In this document: piece by piece, positions 11,255 to 21,748 of the stretch | Position numbering within the stretch: the first letter of the stretch is position 1 | Layout: every line of letters begins with the position of its first letter | Source of the DNA: Solirubrobacter sp963724195 | GTDB lineage: Bacteria; Actinomycetota; Thermoleophilia; Solirubrobacterales; Solirubrobacteraceae | Direction: 5' to 3' | Length of the DNA stretch: 64,000 nucleotides | Assembly (NCBI GenBank): GCA_963724195.1 | Contig: CAVRTQ010000023.1 | Span: forward strand, 62,001 to 126,000 | Program-made: the position numbers and the translations under genes | The notes under the pieces: generated by a model | What the model was told of the DNA's origin: nothing | What the model saw: only the letters and a program-made list of their open reading frames with translations | The model's database searches: none

Positions 11255-11979
11255 CGCCCGCGCGCGGCCGCTTCTGCAGCGCGGCAGGCGAAGAGCACGA
11301 TGGTCAGTGTGCCGATGCCGACGAGCGCGCCGCCAAGGACGTCGAACGGGTGGTGCATGCCGCGGTACATCCGGGACACGGCCACGATGACGGGCAGGGC
11401 AATGGCCAACGTCCGGGCGGCCGCCGCCAGGCGTCGGTGTGGGGTGGCCGAAGCCAAGAGCAGCATGAGGCCCGCGTAGACCGCGGTCGACGCGGCCGTG
11501 TGCCCGGAGGGGTAACTGCCACCCAGCGGGAGATCCTCGAGACGAGCCACCCCGGGGCGCGAACGCGGGACGAGGTTCAACGTCAGGCGGTACGCCGCCG
11601 TCTCGATGGGGAGCAAACACGCGACGAAGACGGCGATCGTCCAGTTCCGGCGCGCCGCCGCCACGACGACGATCAGGCCCGCCAACGACGCGAGCACGGG
11701 GCCTCCGCCGAGACCAGAGACCACGGCGGACGCGTCCGTGAGCGCGGGTGTGCGCCGGGCGACGAACGCGTCGATGATGCCGTCGTCGGTCTGTCTGATC
11801 CAGCCGACGTCCAGTATCACGTCGGTGACCAGCGTGCCGATCAGCACCGAGACCACGGAGAACGCGACGAAGCCGGCCATCAACGCGAGCACGAAGACCG
11901 CGGCGGGCGGCCACCCGGCCACCCGCGACGCCAGGCGCTCGGCGGGCCCGGAAGGTGCCGGACGAAGCAGCGGCGGCAC
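11230..11979 (-). CDS. PAP2-superfamily membrane phosphatase
   Basis: 249-residue integral membrane protein of the PAP2 (phosphatidic acid phosphatase type 2) family. The three catalytic blocks are visible: RSRP near residue 137, SYPSGHTAAST near 155, and SRMYRGMHHPFDVLGG near 200 with its catalytic His. About five hydrophobic segments surround them. Likely role is dephosphorylation of a lipid phosphate or pyrophosphate (phosphatidate or undecaprenyl diphosphate) on the outer face of the membrane; the substrate cannot be told. Single gene, convergent with the HD-GYP gene. Confidence 0.88.
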   Translation of the reverse strand: MPPLLRPAPSGPAERLASRVAGWPPAAVFVLALMAGFVAFSVVSVLIGTLVTDVILDVGWIRQTDDGIIDAFVARRTPALTDASAVVSGLGGGPVLASLAGLIVVVAAARRNWTIAVFVACLLPIETAAYRLTLNLVPRSRPGVARLEDLPLGGSYPSGHTAASTAVYAGLMLLLASATPHRRLAAAARTLAIALPVIVAVSRMYRGMHHPFDVLGGALVGIGTLTIVLFACRAAEAAARGRQRPPDGI

Positions 11980-12027
11980 CCAGCCGGTCGAGTGTTCGGA
12001 ACGTGTCGATGGGTCACATCATCGCCG

Positions 12028-13593
12028 TCAGGCCTCGCCCAGCACGTTGCCGGCCGCGTCGAGGGCACGGACGGTGGCGCCGATGGGGACGCGCGTCTCG
12101 AAGCCGGTCCGCGGGACCGGCGCGGCCCGGTCGACTTGCCAGGCGGTGACGTCGGTGGCGCCGTTCCAGCTCACGTACATGGAGCGACCGCGGCGGACGA
12201 CCGAGGGTTTGGTGGTGGGGCGGCCGACCCAGCCGCCGCGGTAGGCGCGGTAGCTGTCGTTGCCGCGCGAGAGGCGGCCGTCGAGCACGAGGCGTCCGGT
12301 CGCGTCGTACTCGCTGAACCAGCGGTTCGAGCCCCAGCCGACGAACGTGTTGCCGTTGGGCAGCGGTTGCATGCCGCCCTGGGTGAGGGAGAGCAGTGGG
12401 CGTGGGTGCACGAGCGAGCGGACCAGTTCGGCGCGGGTGCCGTCCAGCCGCAGCGTGATCGCGCGGGAGCGGCCGCGCTCGGCGTTGTCGAACAGCGTCA
12501 ACGTGCCGTCTGGCTGGGGGCGTGCGTCGTGCTGGAGCGCAAACGACGCGCCCGCCCCGAACGAGAACGACGACCGCTTGCCGCCGAGGCGCCAGACCAC
12601 GTGACCGGTCGCCCGCGAGACCTTGTAGATCGCGTTGGTGGAGCGGGCGGAGAGCACGAAGTCGCCGGCCGGGTCGAGCGCGATCGAGTTCAGGTGCAGG
12701 TAGTCCCAGGTGCCTTCGCGCTCGCGGTAGGTCTCGCTGACGGCGACGTTGCCGGCGCTGTGCCATTCGAAGAGCACGAGTCCGGTGGCGATGTCGATCT
12801 CCTGGACCACCGACTGGAGCACCCGGCCCTCGGGGCGCTCGATCGCGTCCCAGGCGTTCATCAGCGCGGTGCCCTGCGGGGTGATCGTGAACTCGTGCGA
12901 GTCGGCGGCGAACCCGTTGCCCATCTGCACGCGCCGTACCGTCTTGTAGCGCTCGTCGAGGACCATCCCGACACCGCGCCCGCCGCCGCCGAACAGCCGG
13001 CCCTCCCACCACGTGAGCACGGGCTTGCCGCCGTAGCTCTGGGTGCGCACGTCCATCGCGACCCGCCCGCCCGTCACCGGCCGGAACCACACGAGCTGCC
13101 CGGCGTCGTCGACGATCATCGGCCCCATCGCCCGCCCGCCCTTGGGTCCGAGGAACACGGAGCCGGGTGTGCGACCGGGCTCGGAGCGGGCGATGAACAC
13201 CTCCGGCGGCTTCAGATCCGGCCGGGAGACGAAGGCCTGCGCATCGGCGCGCGGGTCCGGCCGCACCGCCCGGGTGCGCGCGGGCCTGGGCCGGCGGCCG
13301 ATCCGGAACGAGTACGACCGCGCGGCGCTCTTCACGCTCACGCGTTCACCCGCCACGAACCGTCCGCGCGGCACGAAGCTCGCGCCCCGCCCGTCCGAGT
13401 GCGCGCGGACCTGTCCGCTCATGCGCCCCGAACGTGAGCCGGCCACGACGACATCCCCGAGCTCAGTCGTCCCGCGGAAGGAGATCTGGGTCTGCGGCGA
13501 CGCCGTCGTCATCTCCGGCACGGGGTAGACGGCGACGCTCGCGGCGGCCAGCGCCGTCTGCAGGATCAAGGTCGAGAGCACGCCGGTACTCAA
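12028..13593 (-). CDS. Secreted arylsulfotransferase-like protein
   Basis: 521 residues. An N-terminal hydrophobic stretch (VLSTLILQTALAAASVAVYP) is a probable signal peptide. The body resembles the arylsulfotransferase (ASST) beta-propeller family: WFRPVTGG, DSHEFTITPQGTALMNAW, VQEIDIATGLVLFEWHS, DYLHLNSIALDPAGDFVLSA, VWRLGGKRSSFSFGAG, FALQHDARPQPDGTLTLFDN. The conserved His residues in HEFT, HLNS and QHDAR match the propeller positions expected for sulfate transfer. Activity is uncertain, since many actinobacterial ASST-like proteins are uncharacterised. Start TTG chosen because it places the signal peptide at the N-terminus. Confidence 0.78.
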   Translation of the reverse strand: MSTGVLSTLILQTALAAASVAVYPVPEMTTASPQTQISFRGTTELGDVVVAGSRSGRMSGQVRAHSDGRGASFVPRGRFVAGERVSVKSAARSYSFRIGRRPRPARTRAVRPDPRADAQAFVSRPDLKPPEVFIARSEPGRTPGSVFLGPKGGRAMGPMIVDDAGQLVWFRPVTGGRVAMDVRTQSYGGKPVLTWWEGRLFGGGGRGVGMVLDERYKTVRRVQMGNGFAADSHEFTITPQGTALMNAWDAIERPEGRVLQSVVQEIDIATGLVLFEWHSAGNVAVSETYREREGTWDYLHLNSIALDPAGDFVLSARSTNAIYKVSRATGHVVWRLGGKRSSFSFGAGASFALQHDARPQPDGTLTLFDNAERGRSRAITLRLDGTRAELVRSLVHPRPLLSLTQGGMQPLPNGNTFVGWGSNRWFSEYDATGRLVLDGRLSRGNDSYRAYRGGWVGRPTTKPSVVRRGRSMYVSWNGATDVTAWQVDRAAPVPRTGFETRVPIGATVRALDAAGNVLGEA

Positions 13594-13626
13594 CCCGCAC
13601 GGTCGTCAAAGTTGCGGCGTGGGATG

Positions 13627-13655
13627 AACCCCTGATCCACAGCAGTCCAGGGGTT
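13627..13655. other. Inverted repeat, 8-bp perfect arms
   Basis: Arms AACCCCTG (13627-13634) and CAGGGGTT (13648-13655) around a 13-base loop in the 131-bp divergent region between the ASST-like gene and the gene at 13725. Could be an operator or a 5-prime-UTR hairpin. There is no T-run to make it a terminator. Confidence 0.45.
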
Positions 13656-13670
13656 TCCCTGGTGGTTGCC

Positions 13671-13698
13671 GGTCGGGGCCGCTGAGACGGTCCCGACC
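13671..13698 (+). promoter_or_regulatory. Leader hairpin before the gene at 13725
   Basis: Near-perfect 10-bp stem: GGTCGGGGCC (13671-13680) pairs with GGTCCCGACC (13689-13698) with one G-U, loop of eight bases. It ends 26 bases before the GTG of the next gene, just upstream of the ribosome-binding site AAGGAGTT. The position suits mRNA stabilisation or translational control. No known riboswitch pattern recognised. Confidence 0.4.
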
Positions 13699-13724
13699 TC
13701 AACCCACCACCCAAGGAGTTCCCT

Positions 13725-14045
13725 GTGGCTTTCGGACAGACCAAGGACATGGAGATCGAGTTCGTCAACCGGACCGACCTCACGCTGATCGTTCCCGCCG
13801 AGGGGCACCGGGTCAAGAACCCCGGCGGCCTCGAAGGCTGGAACAACATGACGATCGGCGGCACCATCTCGCGGCTCAAGCCGGGCGAGTCGCGCAGCAC
13901 CCGGCAGACACTGAACGTCAAGGCCGACAACGACATCCAGTTCGAGATCCACTACAGCGCGACGAACGGTCGCGACTTCACGCAGATCTTCAGCGGCGTG
14001 GACACGCGCGACAAGCACGCCGTGCTCCGCCTGACGCACGACTAG
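13725..14045 (+). CDS. Hypothetical beta-rich protein
   Basis: 106 residues from a GTG with a strong Shine-Dalgarno (AAGGAGTT, about 7 bases upstream). No signal peptide and no Cys. The sequence alternates hydrophobic and polar residues (MEIEFVNRTDLTLIVPAEG, LKPGESRSTRQTLNVKA, DIQFEIHYSA), suggesting a single compact beta-sandwich. The pattern faintly recalls aegerolysin-like or crystal-toxin-like sandwiches, but I cannot support a family call. Preceded by two hairpins and followed 24 bp later by a regulator gene on the same strand. Confidence 0.65.
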   Translation: MAFGQTKDMEIEFVNRTDLTLIVPAEGHRVKNPGGLEGWNNMTIGGTISRLKPGESRSTRQTLNVKADNDIQFEIHYSATNGRDFTQIFSGVDTRDKHAVLRLTHD

Positions 14046-14069
14046 TGAAGGAGTACTGTTCGGCGCCCC

Positions 14070-16696
14070 ATGCGGGCGTCGAACAGCCTCCCGGTGGCGC
14101 TCACGAGCTTCGTCGGGCGCGAGCACGAGCTCCAGGCGCTCGAGCACGCCCTGGGGACCACGCGGATGCTGACGGTCACCGGGCCGGGCGGGTGCGGGAA
14201 GACACGGCTCGCGTTGGAGGCCGCGTCCCGGCAGGACGAGGTGTGCTGGGTCCAGCTGGCGCCGCTGACCGAGCAGGCGCTGGTCGGCGCGGCGGTGGCG
14301 GAAGCGCTCGGTGTCCGGCCGCTGCCGGGCATGACCGACACACAAGCCGTGTGCCAGTACCTCGCCCCGCGTACGGCGCTGGTCGCGCTCGACAACTGCG
14401 AGCACCTCGCGGACGCGTGCGCTGAGCTGGCGGCGACCGTGCTCAGCGCCGCCCCCGGCGTCTCCGTGCTCGCCACGAGCCGGGCGACGCTGCGCGTGGA
14501 AGGGGAAACCGACTGGCGCGTCCCGCCGCTCACCGGCGCCGACGCCGAGACGCTGTTCGTCGAGCGCGCCCGCAGGCGCGGCCGGACTTCACGGTGAGCA
14601 TCCGCGGTCGCCGAGATCTGCGCGCGCGTGGACGGCCTCCCGCTGGCGATCGAGCTGGCGGCGGCGCGCGTGCGCACCCTCTCCGCCGAGCAGCTCGCCG
14701 AGCGGCTCTCGGACCGCTTCGGGCTCCTGGTCGGCGGGGCGCGCACGGCGCTCGAACGTCAGCGCACGTTGCGCGCCTCGGTGGACTGGAGCCACGGCCT
14801 GTTGGAGCGCGCGGCGAGCAGCGAGTGCTGCGGCGGGTGGCCGTGTTCACGGGCGGCTTCTCGCTCGAAGCCGCCGAGGACAGGTCTGCGGCGCGACGGT
14901 CGACGGAGCTCGAAGCGCTCGTCGATCAGTCGCTCGTGCTGGCCGACGCCGCACGGCCGCGAGATGCGCTACCGGCTGCTGGAGACGGTGCGCGAGTACG
15001 GGCTCGAGCGCCTGGTCGAAGCCGGGGAGGAGGACGCGCTGCGCGGCCGCCACCGCGACTGGTTCAGCACGCTCGCGCTGGAGGCGGGACCGCACCTGGA
15101 GTCGCCGCGCCAGCCCGTGTGGCTGGCCCGGCTGGAGCCGGAGGCGGCGAACCTCGCCGCGGCCCTGGATCACGCGCTGCGCACCGACCCGCCGGACGCG
15201 CTGCGGATGTGCGCGGTGCTCTACCCGTTTTGGCGCACGCGGGGCGTTTCGCCGAGGCCGCGCTGGCGCAGACGCGGGCGCTCGGAGCCGGCGGCGAGCG
15301 CCGCCCGGCTTGCGCGCGCGCGTCTTGCTCACGCGGGCGATCCGTTTGACGGGCCAGGGCGACCCGCTGGCGGCGGAAGAACAGGCGCGGGACGCACTGG
15401 CGCTGGCGGAAGAGGCCGGCGATCGGCGCGCCGCGGCGCGGGCGCGGTGCGTGATCGGCAACGCGCTGCAGTTCGCGCGCCCGGCGGTCGCAGCGCGCCG
15501 AGTTCGGCGCGCGCGGCCGAGCTCGCGCTGGCCGTGGGCGAGGACTGGGCGCTGCTGCACGCGAACCTGGACCCGGCGTTCGGCATGACCTTCCAGAACA
15601 ACCACGCCCGCGCGAGGCGAATGTGCGCGGCCATCGAGGACGTGATCGAGCGGGCGGGCGAGCCGTACGACTCGGCCGCCGCGTTGGATGTTCGTCGGGC
15701 ATGTGGGCGGTCAACGACGGCCGCCTCGAGGAGGCCTACGCAAGCCGCCGACCGCTGCTACGCCGCGCGTCGACGGGGTTGCAGGAGCCGATCTCACGGG
15801 CGGGGCTGACGGGCTGGTCGCGGCTGACCGACGTATGGGCAGGGCGCCACGAGCGTGCGCTCGAGCAGGTTGCCGGAGTCAGCTTGAGCACGCATTGCGC
15901 GTCGGCGCCGGGATGGTCGTGCCATTCCTGATGAGCGGACTCGGCTTCGCCGCGTTGGCGGCGGGTCGGCTCGAGCGAGGCCCGTGAACGGCTCGGCGCA
16001 CTGGCGAGGCTGTCCGAGGGCCGCAACGCGTACACGCTCCGCTTTCACGCTCAATTGGCTCGCCGAGACGCAGCGGCTGCTCGGCGACCGCACCGCCGCC
16101 GAGGAGACGGCCAGCGAGCGCCCGCGGTGAGCGAGGCGTACGGCAACCGTCTGCTGGCAACGCGCGGCCGGCTCACGCTCGCCCGTCTGGCCGCCGCGCG
16201 CGGCGACCACCCGACCGCACAGCAGCATGCGCTCGCGCATCTCGACGCGTGCGCCGAGGGCGGCCACCTGACGTGGGTGCCGGGTTGCCTGGACGCGCTC
16301 GGCGAGATCGCGGCGGGCCTCGGGTATGACGAGGACGCGGCCCGGCTGCTCGCCACGGCGGCGCAGGCCCGGAGCGACATGGGCGTTGCCCGTGTCGTCC
16401 CGGAGCCCGAGCACTGGGCGGCGCTCGAGGCGCGGCTGCCTGGAGCCCCCGCGCTGACACTCGAGGAGGCCCTCGAATGGGCGCTGCGCATGCGCGGGCC
16501 ACGCGTGCGCCCGCCGGACGCGCTCACGCCGACGGAGGCACGCGTGGCCGAGCTGGCGGCTCAAGGCCTCAGCAACCCCGAGATCGCCAACCGCATGTTC
16601 ATCTCCCGCGACACCGTCAAGACGCACCTGCGCCACATCTACGGCAAGCTCGGCGTGCGCAACCGCACCGAGCTCGCCGCGCGGATCAGTAGCTGA
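14070..16696 (+). pseudogene. ATPase-LuxR transcriptional regulator, heavily frameshifted
   Basis: Reads as one about 875-residue regulator broken by roughly ten single-base shifts. N-terminal NTPase domain: LPVALTSFVGREHEL, Walker A GPGGCGKTR, Walker B-like TALVALDNCEHL. Then GLPLAIELAAARVRTLS and LLRR-type motifs of AfsR/LuxR ATPases, a TPR-like helical region, and a C-terminal LuxR helix-turn-helix (LTPTEARVAELAAQGLSNPE, DTVKTHLRHIYGKLGV). The shifts cluster between 14.57 and 16.1 kb and are mostly apparent one-base losses. The N-terminal 165 and C-terminal 200 residues are clean. It is either a poor-quality stretch of an intact gene or a real pseudogene. Its target is unknown. Confidence 0.75.
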
Positions 16697-17168
16697 TGTA
16701 GCCGTGCACGGTGCCCTCCAGGCGCTCGAACAGCAGCGGTGGCGTGAACGGCGTGATCGGCGTGACCAGGGGCGCCGTGACCAGCGTGCCGCTCGCGTTC
16801 GCGAAGCGCCCGGTGCCGCCGGTGATGGTCATGATGAAGCCGACCGGGTGGACGTTCAGCGTGGGGCCCACGCCGACGAGCGATCCCACACCGGTGACCT
16901 TGTCGCCGCCTGACGCGACGATGGTGAACGGGCCGATGGCGCGGACGATGCCGTCGGCGCGCGTGGCCTGGGCCGAGAAGGTCGCGGTCCCTGGTCCGAT
17001 GTGCGACAGCAGCACCTTCTGCTCGGCGCTGACCTCCAGGGTCGCGGTGTTGACGGTGGCCTTGCCGGCGGCCACGCCCAGCAAGGTTTGGTGGGTCGCG
17101 GCGTGCGCGCTGGCCGGGGCCAGGGCGATGAGGGTGACGACCGCGGCGATCGTCGTGCGAAGAGACAT
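16686..17168 (-). CDS. Secreted beta-barrel-like protein
   Basis: 160 residues with a signal peptide (MSLRTTIAAVVTLIALAP then ASAHAA) and a ribosome-binding site AGAGGAGC before the ATG. The mature protein is beta-rich, ending ITGGTGRFANASGTLV then FERLEGTVHGYISY. This TGGTGRF.A.G pattern occurs in dirigent/allene-oxide-cyclase-like barrels of actinobacteria, so a calycin-type fold is possible. No catalytic residues can be named. Its tail overlaps the convergent LuxR gene by 11 bp. Confidence 0.65.
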   Translation of the reverse strand: MSLRTTIAAVVTLIALAPASAHAATHQTLLGVAAGKATVNTATLEVSAEQKVLLSHIGPGTATFSAQATRADGIVRAIGPFTIVASGGDKVTGVGSLVGVGPTLNVHPVGFIMTITGGTGRFANASGTLVTAPLVTPITPFTPPLLFERLEGTVHGYISY

Positions 17169-17251
17169 GCCTGCTCCTCTGGTGAGGGGTGGATGAAGAC
17201 GCTTCGCAGCCTCCATCCGCGCGGGCGGCAGAACATCACCCAGGTGGGTGA

Positions 17252-18250
17252 TCAGTAGAACAGGAAGGGCCACCAGTTCTTCATCTGGTGGCCCTGCTCG
17301 TCCAGCGCGGTGTTGCCGTAGCCCGGCATGTTCTGGCGCCAGTAGACGACCCAGCGGCCCATGCAGTCCGGGGCGAAGTTCCGGTAGCGCTCGAGCGGGG
17401 CAGGTGTCCAGGGCACCGCCCGCTCGTCGCGCTGGCGCCACGTCTCGATCGTGGAGAGCACGGGCGGCCCGCCGTCGAGGTCGTAGTGGAAGCGGCCGTT
17501 GGGCATGAAGTGCACGTTGCCGCCGGGCGAGACCCAGCCCGGCGGGTGGTCGAAGCGCTCGCGCTGGTAGAGGTCGAGCATCGCGTACTCCCGGAAGTGG
17601 CGCTCGTAGTAGGGGATGGCGCCGCACGTCGCCATCCACTCGAGCGAGTGGCCGAGGCTCTCCATCGCGCAGCCGACGCCGCGCGCGTGGTTGACGAACA
17701 GCGTCCGCACGCTGCGGCCGAGCCATGGCGCGTTGTGCTCCCCCGAGTTGCCGGCGAACCGCGCGAACCTGCCGGTGCGGGTGAAGCGCTCGTCATAGGC
17801 GGCCTTGACCTCGACGGTCTCCCACGGCCAGGTGTGGTCGGTGTGGTCGGCGAGCAGCCACACCTCGTGCACCTCACCGCGCTCGACCCGTGCCTGCAGG
17901 TCGATCAGGGCGTAGAGCCGCGCGTAGTCGAGCCGGATGCCGTTGCGGGGGAACTGGGCGCTGTTGCGATCCACCCGCCCGGCCGGCTCGGTGAAGTCGA
18001 GGATCTCGCCCACCTGGTAGTCGAGGAAGATCGGCGCGCGCGGGTCCCGATAGCCCTGCCAGCGCGAGGATTCGGCGAGCACGGCGGACAGCGTCTGCAG
18101 CTGACGTCGCGCCTCCGGCTCACCCAACCCGTGCACGAAGTTCACGCCGAGCACCCGCGGGCGCATCCGGGTGATCTCGTCGTGGTGCTCGACGAGCCAC
18201 GGGTCGGAGTTCGCCGCGCTCTCCGCGTTGGGCCAGACGAGATCCCTCAC
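17252..18250 (-). CDS. Conserved hypothetical protein, no family recognised
   Basis: 332 residues, soluble, with no signal peptide. His and Trp are abundant (EVWLLADHTDHTWPWETVEV, FVNHARGVGCAMESLGHSLE, HFMPNGRFHYD, MPGYGNTALDEQGHQMKNWW). Grouped Asp/His and Gly motifs suggest an enzyme, but I cannot match it to a known fold. LGVNFVHGLGEPEARRQLQT near the N-terminus and EHNAPWLGRSVR in the middle would be useful search seeds. Monocistronic, facing the serine hydrolase gene at 18295 across 44 bp, so the two promoters are divergent and close. Confidence 0.6.
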   Translation of the reverse strand: MRDLVWPNAESAANSDPWLVEHHDEITRMRPRVLGVNFVHGLGEPEARRQLQTLSAVLAESSRWQGYRDPRAPIFLDYQVGEILDFTEPAGRVDRNSAQFPRNGIRLDYARLYALIDLQARVERGEVHEVWLLADHTDHTWPWETVEVKAAYDERFTRTGRFARFAGNSGEHNAPWLGRSVRTLFVNHARGVGCAMESLGHSLEWMATCGAIPYYERHFREYAMLDLYQRERFDHPPGWVSPGGNVHFMPNGRFHYDLDGGPPVLSTIETWRQRDERAVPWTPAPLERYRNFAPDCMGRWVVYWRQNMPGYGNTALDEQGHQMKNWWPFLFY

Positions 18251-18294
18251 CCGGCCAGCCTATGCGGCCTCGACAGTCCGCGACAATGCCGTAG

Positions 18295-19302
18295 ATGCAG
18301 ATCCCCGCCGACGCCTGGCAGGTCGGGCCCTGGAACCGGTACGCGTACACCCACGTGTCCGAGGTGGTCCCGACCGTGCCGGTGCCGTGCGGGGAGACGC
18401 GGCGCGTTGCGCAGCGAGCCCGTGGAGTTGGAGCTCGAGCTCGATCCGTGCACGGACGGGATCGCCGTGGTGCGAGACGGCGCGCTCTTGTACGAGCGCT
18501 ACGGCGGCGAGATGGACGAGACGTCGCTGCACCTGTCGCAGTCGGTCGGCAAGTCCGTGGTCGGGCTCACGGCCGGCATCGTCGGCGTCGACCCCGCGGC
18601 GCCCGTCACGGAGTTCGTGCCCGAGATCCGCGGCAGCGGCTACGACGGCGCCACCGTCCGGCACCTGCTGGACATGACCGCGGCGATCGACTTCGTCGAG
18701 GACTACCAGTCGTTCGTGGCGTACGACGCCGCCTGCGGGTGGCACCCGCCGATCACCGGCAGTCCGGGCACGGTGCTCGAGTTCCTGGCGACGATCGGCC
18801 CGGCCGCCTGGTCACACGGCGAACGCTGGCACTACGCCACGCCGAACACGGATCTGCTCGGGCTCGTCGTCGAGCGCGCGGCGGGCACGCCGTTGGCGCA
18901 GGTGATCAGCGAGGTCCTGTGGGCGCCGCTCGGGGCCGAGCGCGACGCCGAGCTCACGGTCGACGCCGCGGGCACGGGCACGATCGGCGGCGGCTTCTGC
19001 GCCACGCTGCGCGACTACGCGCGGCTCGGGGCGCTGGTCGCCGAAGGCGGTCGCGGCATCGTCCCGCGCGACTGGATCGATGCGCTCGGCGCGGCGCCCA
19101 TCACGGAGCCGACGACGGTGGAGCACGCCGAGGGCTACGCCAACCAGTGGTGGCTCCGCGACGGGCGGCGTCACTGCCCGCGGCATCCACGGGCAGTGCA
19201 TCGCCGTCGACCCGAGCGGGACCGTGGTCACGATCCTCTCGAGCTGGCCAGAGGCGGTCGACGAGCGGCGCGACGACGTGCAGCGCGCGCTCATCGCCCG
19301 CC

Positions 19303-19313
<11 letters not shown>
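18295..19313 (+). CDS. Serine beta-lactamase-like hydrolase (two frameshifts)
   Basis: 338 residues after removing one base near 18411 and one near 19164. Class C beta-lactamase/6-aminohexanoate-dimer hydrolase-like fold. The catalytic SxxK is in LHLSQSVGKSVVGLTAG, the YxxN-type motif in HGERWHYATPNTDLLGLVVE, and the late GGVTARGIHGQCIAVDPSG stands at the KTG/HxG position. No signal peptide, so an intracellular esterase, amidase or lactamase is more likely than an antibiotic-resistance enzyme. The C-terminus overlaps the convergent permease by 11 bp. Confidence 0.8.
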
Positions 19314-20667
<1,354 letters not shown>

Positions 20668-21748
20668 CTACAGGCCTCCGTCTTCCATCGTCAACAACGT
20701 GCGCAGCGAGCGGCCCGCCGCGAGGTCCTCGAGCGCCTCGGCCGCCTGATCGAGCGGCCGCCGCCCGGAGATGAGCGAGTCGAGGTCGAGCATGCCGGCC
20801 TTGTAGAGATCGATGATCCACGGGATCTCGTGCTGGGGATCGATCGAGCCGTAGTTGGAGCCGAGGATGCGCTGGTTGGCCTCGGCCAGTGCGAGTGGAT
20901 CGAAGCGCGCCGTCTGACCGGTCGGCGGCAGGCCGACGATCACCGCCGCGCCACCCAGCGCCAGCGCGCCGATCGCCGCCTCGGTGGTCGCGATCTGCCC
21001 GATGGCGTCGAAGACGTAGTCGAGGTCGCTGAGCTCGGCGGCGTCCGCGACGGTCTCGGTCGCGCCGACCCGCTTCGCCACTTCGAGCTTGGCGGGGTTG
21101 AGGTCGCAGGCCACGATCCGCGAGGCCTGCGCGAGCCGCGCGCCCTGGATCACCGACAGCCCGACGCCGCCACAGCCGATCACGCCGACCGTCGCGTCCG
21201 GTGGCACCCCCGCCGTGTTGCGCACGGCGCCCAGTCCGGTCGCCACCGCGCAGCCGACGATCGCCACCACGTCCAGCGGCACGTCCTTGCGGATCTTCAC
21301 CGCGCCCGAACGCGGCACCACGACGCGCTCCGCGAACGCGGACACGCCGAGGTAGTGATGGAAGCCGTCGCCCCAGCGCGAGGTGCCGTCCAGCAGCACG
21401 CCGCCGGGCGCGACGACGTTCGCCACCACCTCGCACTGCCACGGCCGCCCGTTCAGCGCATTGCCGGCACGCGCCGCACTGCGGCACCCACGACAGGACC
21501 ACGTGGTCGCCGACCTCGAGGTCGGTCACGCCCTCGCCGACCTGCGACACCACGCCGGAGCCCTCGTGCCCGAGCACGACCGGCGTCGGCACCTCCCACT
21601 CGCCCCGCACCACGTGCAGGTCCGAGTGGCACACGCCCGCGGCCGCGATCCGCACTTCCACCTCGCCCGCATGCGGCGCGTCCAGCTCCACCTGTGTGAT
21701 CTCCACCGCCGCGCCCGGGGCGCGCAACACCGCGGCCTTCACCGACAC
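20668..21748 (-). CDS. Zinc-dependent alcohol dehydrogenase (one frameshift)
   Basis: 359 residues after removing one base near 21459. Medium-chain dehydrogenase/reductase. Catalytic zinc ligands are visible in AAGVCHSDLH and LGHEGSG; structural-zinc cysteines in QCGACRQC plus a fourth in RPWQC after correction. The NAD(P)-binding Rossmann motif is VGVIGCGGVGLSVIQ, with DLNPAKLEVAKRVGA after it. The GTG start gives MSVKAAVLRAPG and overlaps the end of the M20 gene by 10 bp. Probably oxidises an alcohol or aldehyde produced by the pathway served by the neighbouring permease and peptidase. Confidence 0.85.

Noticed and set aside
10660..13437. A 925-codon plus-strand open frame over the HD-GYP, PAP2 and ASST-like genes
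   Set aside because: It covers three recognisable genes in other frames or strands and its translation has no recognisable domain.
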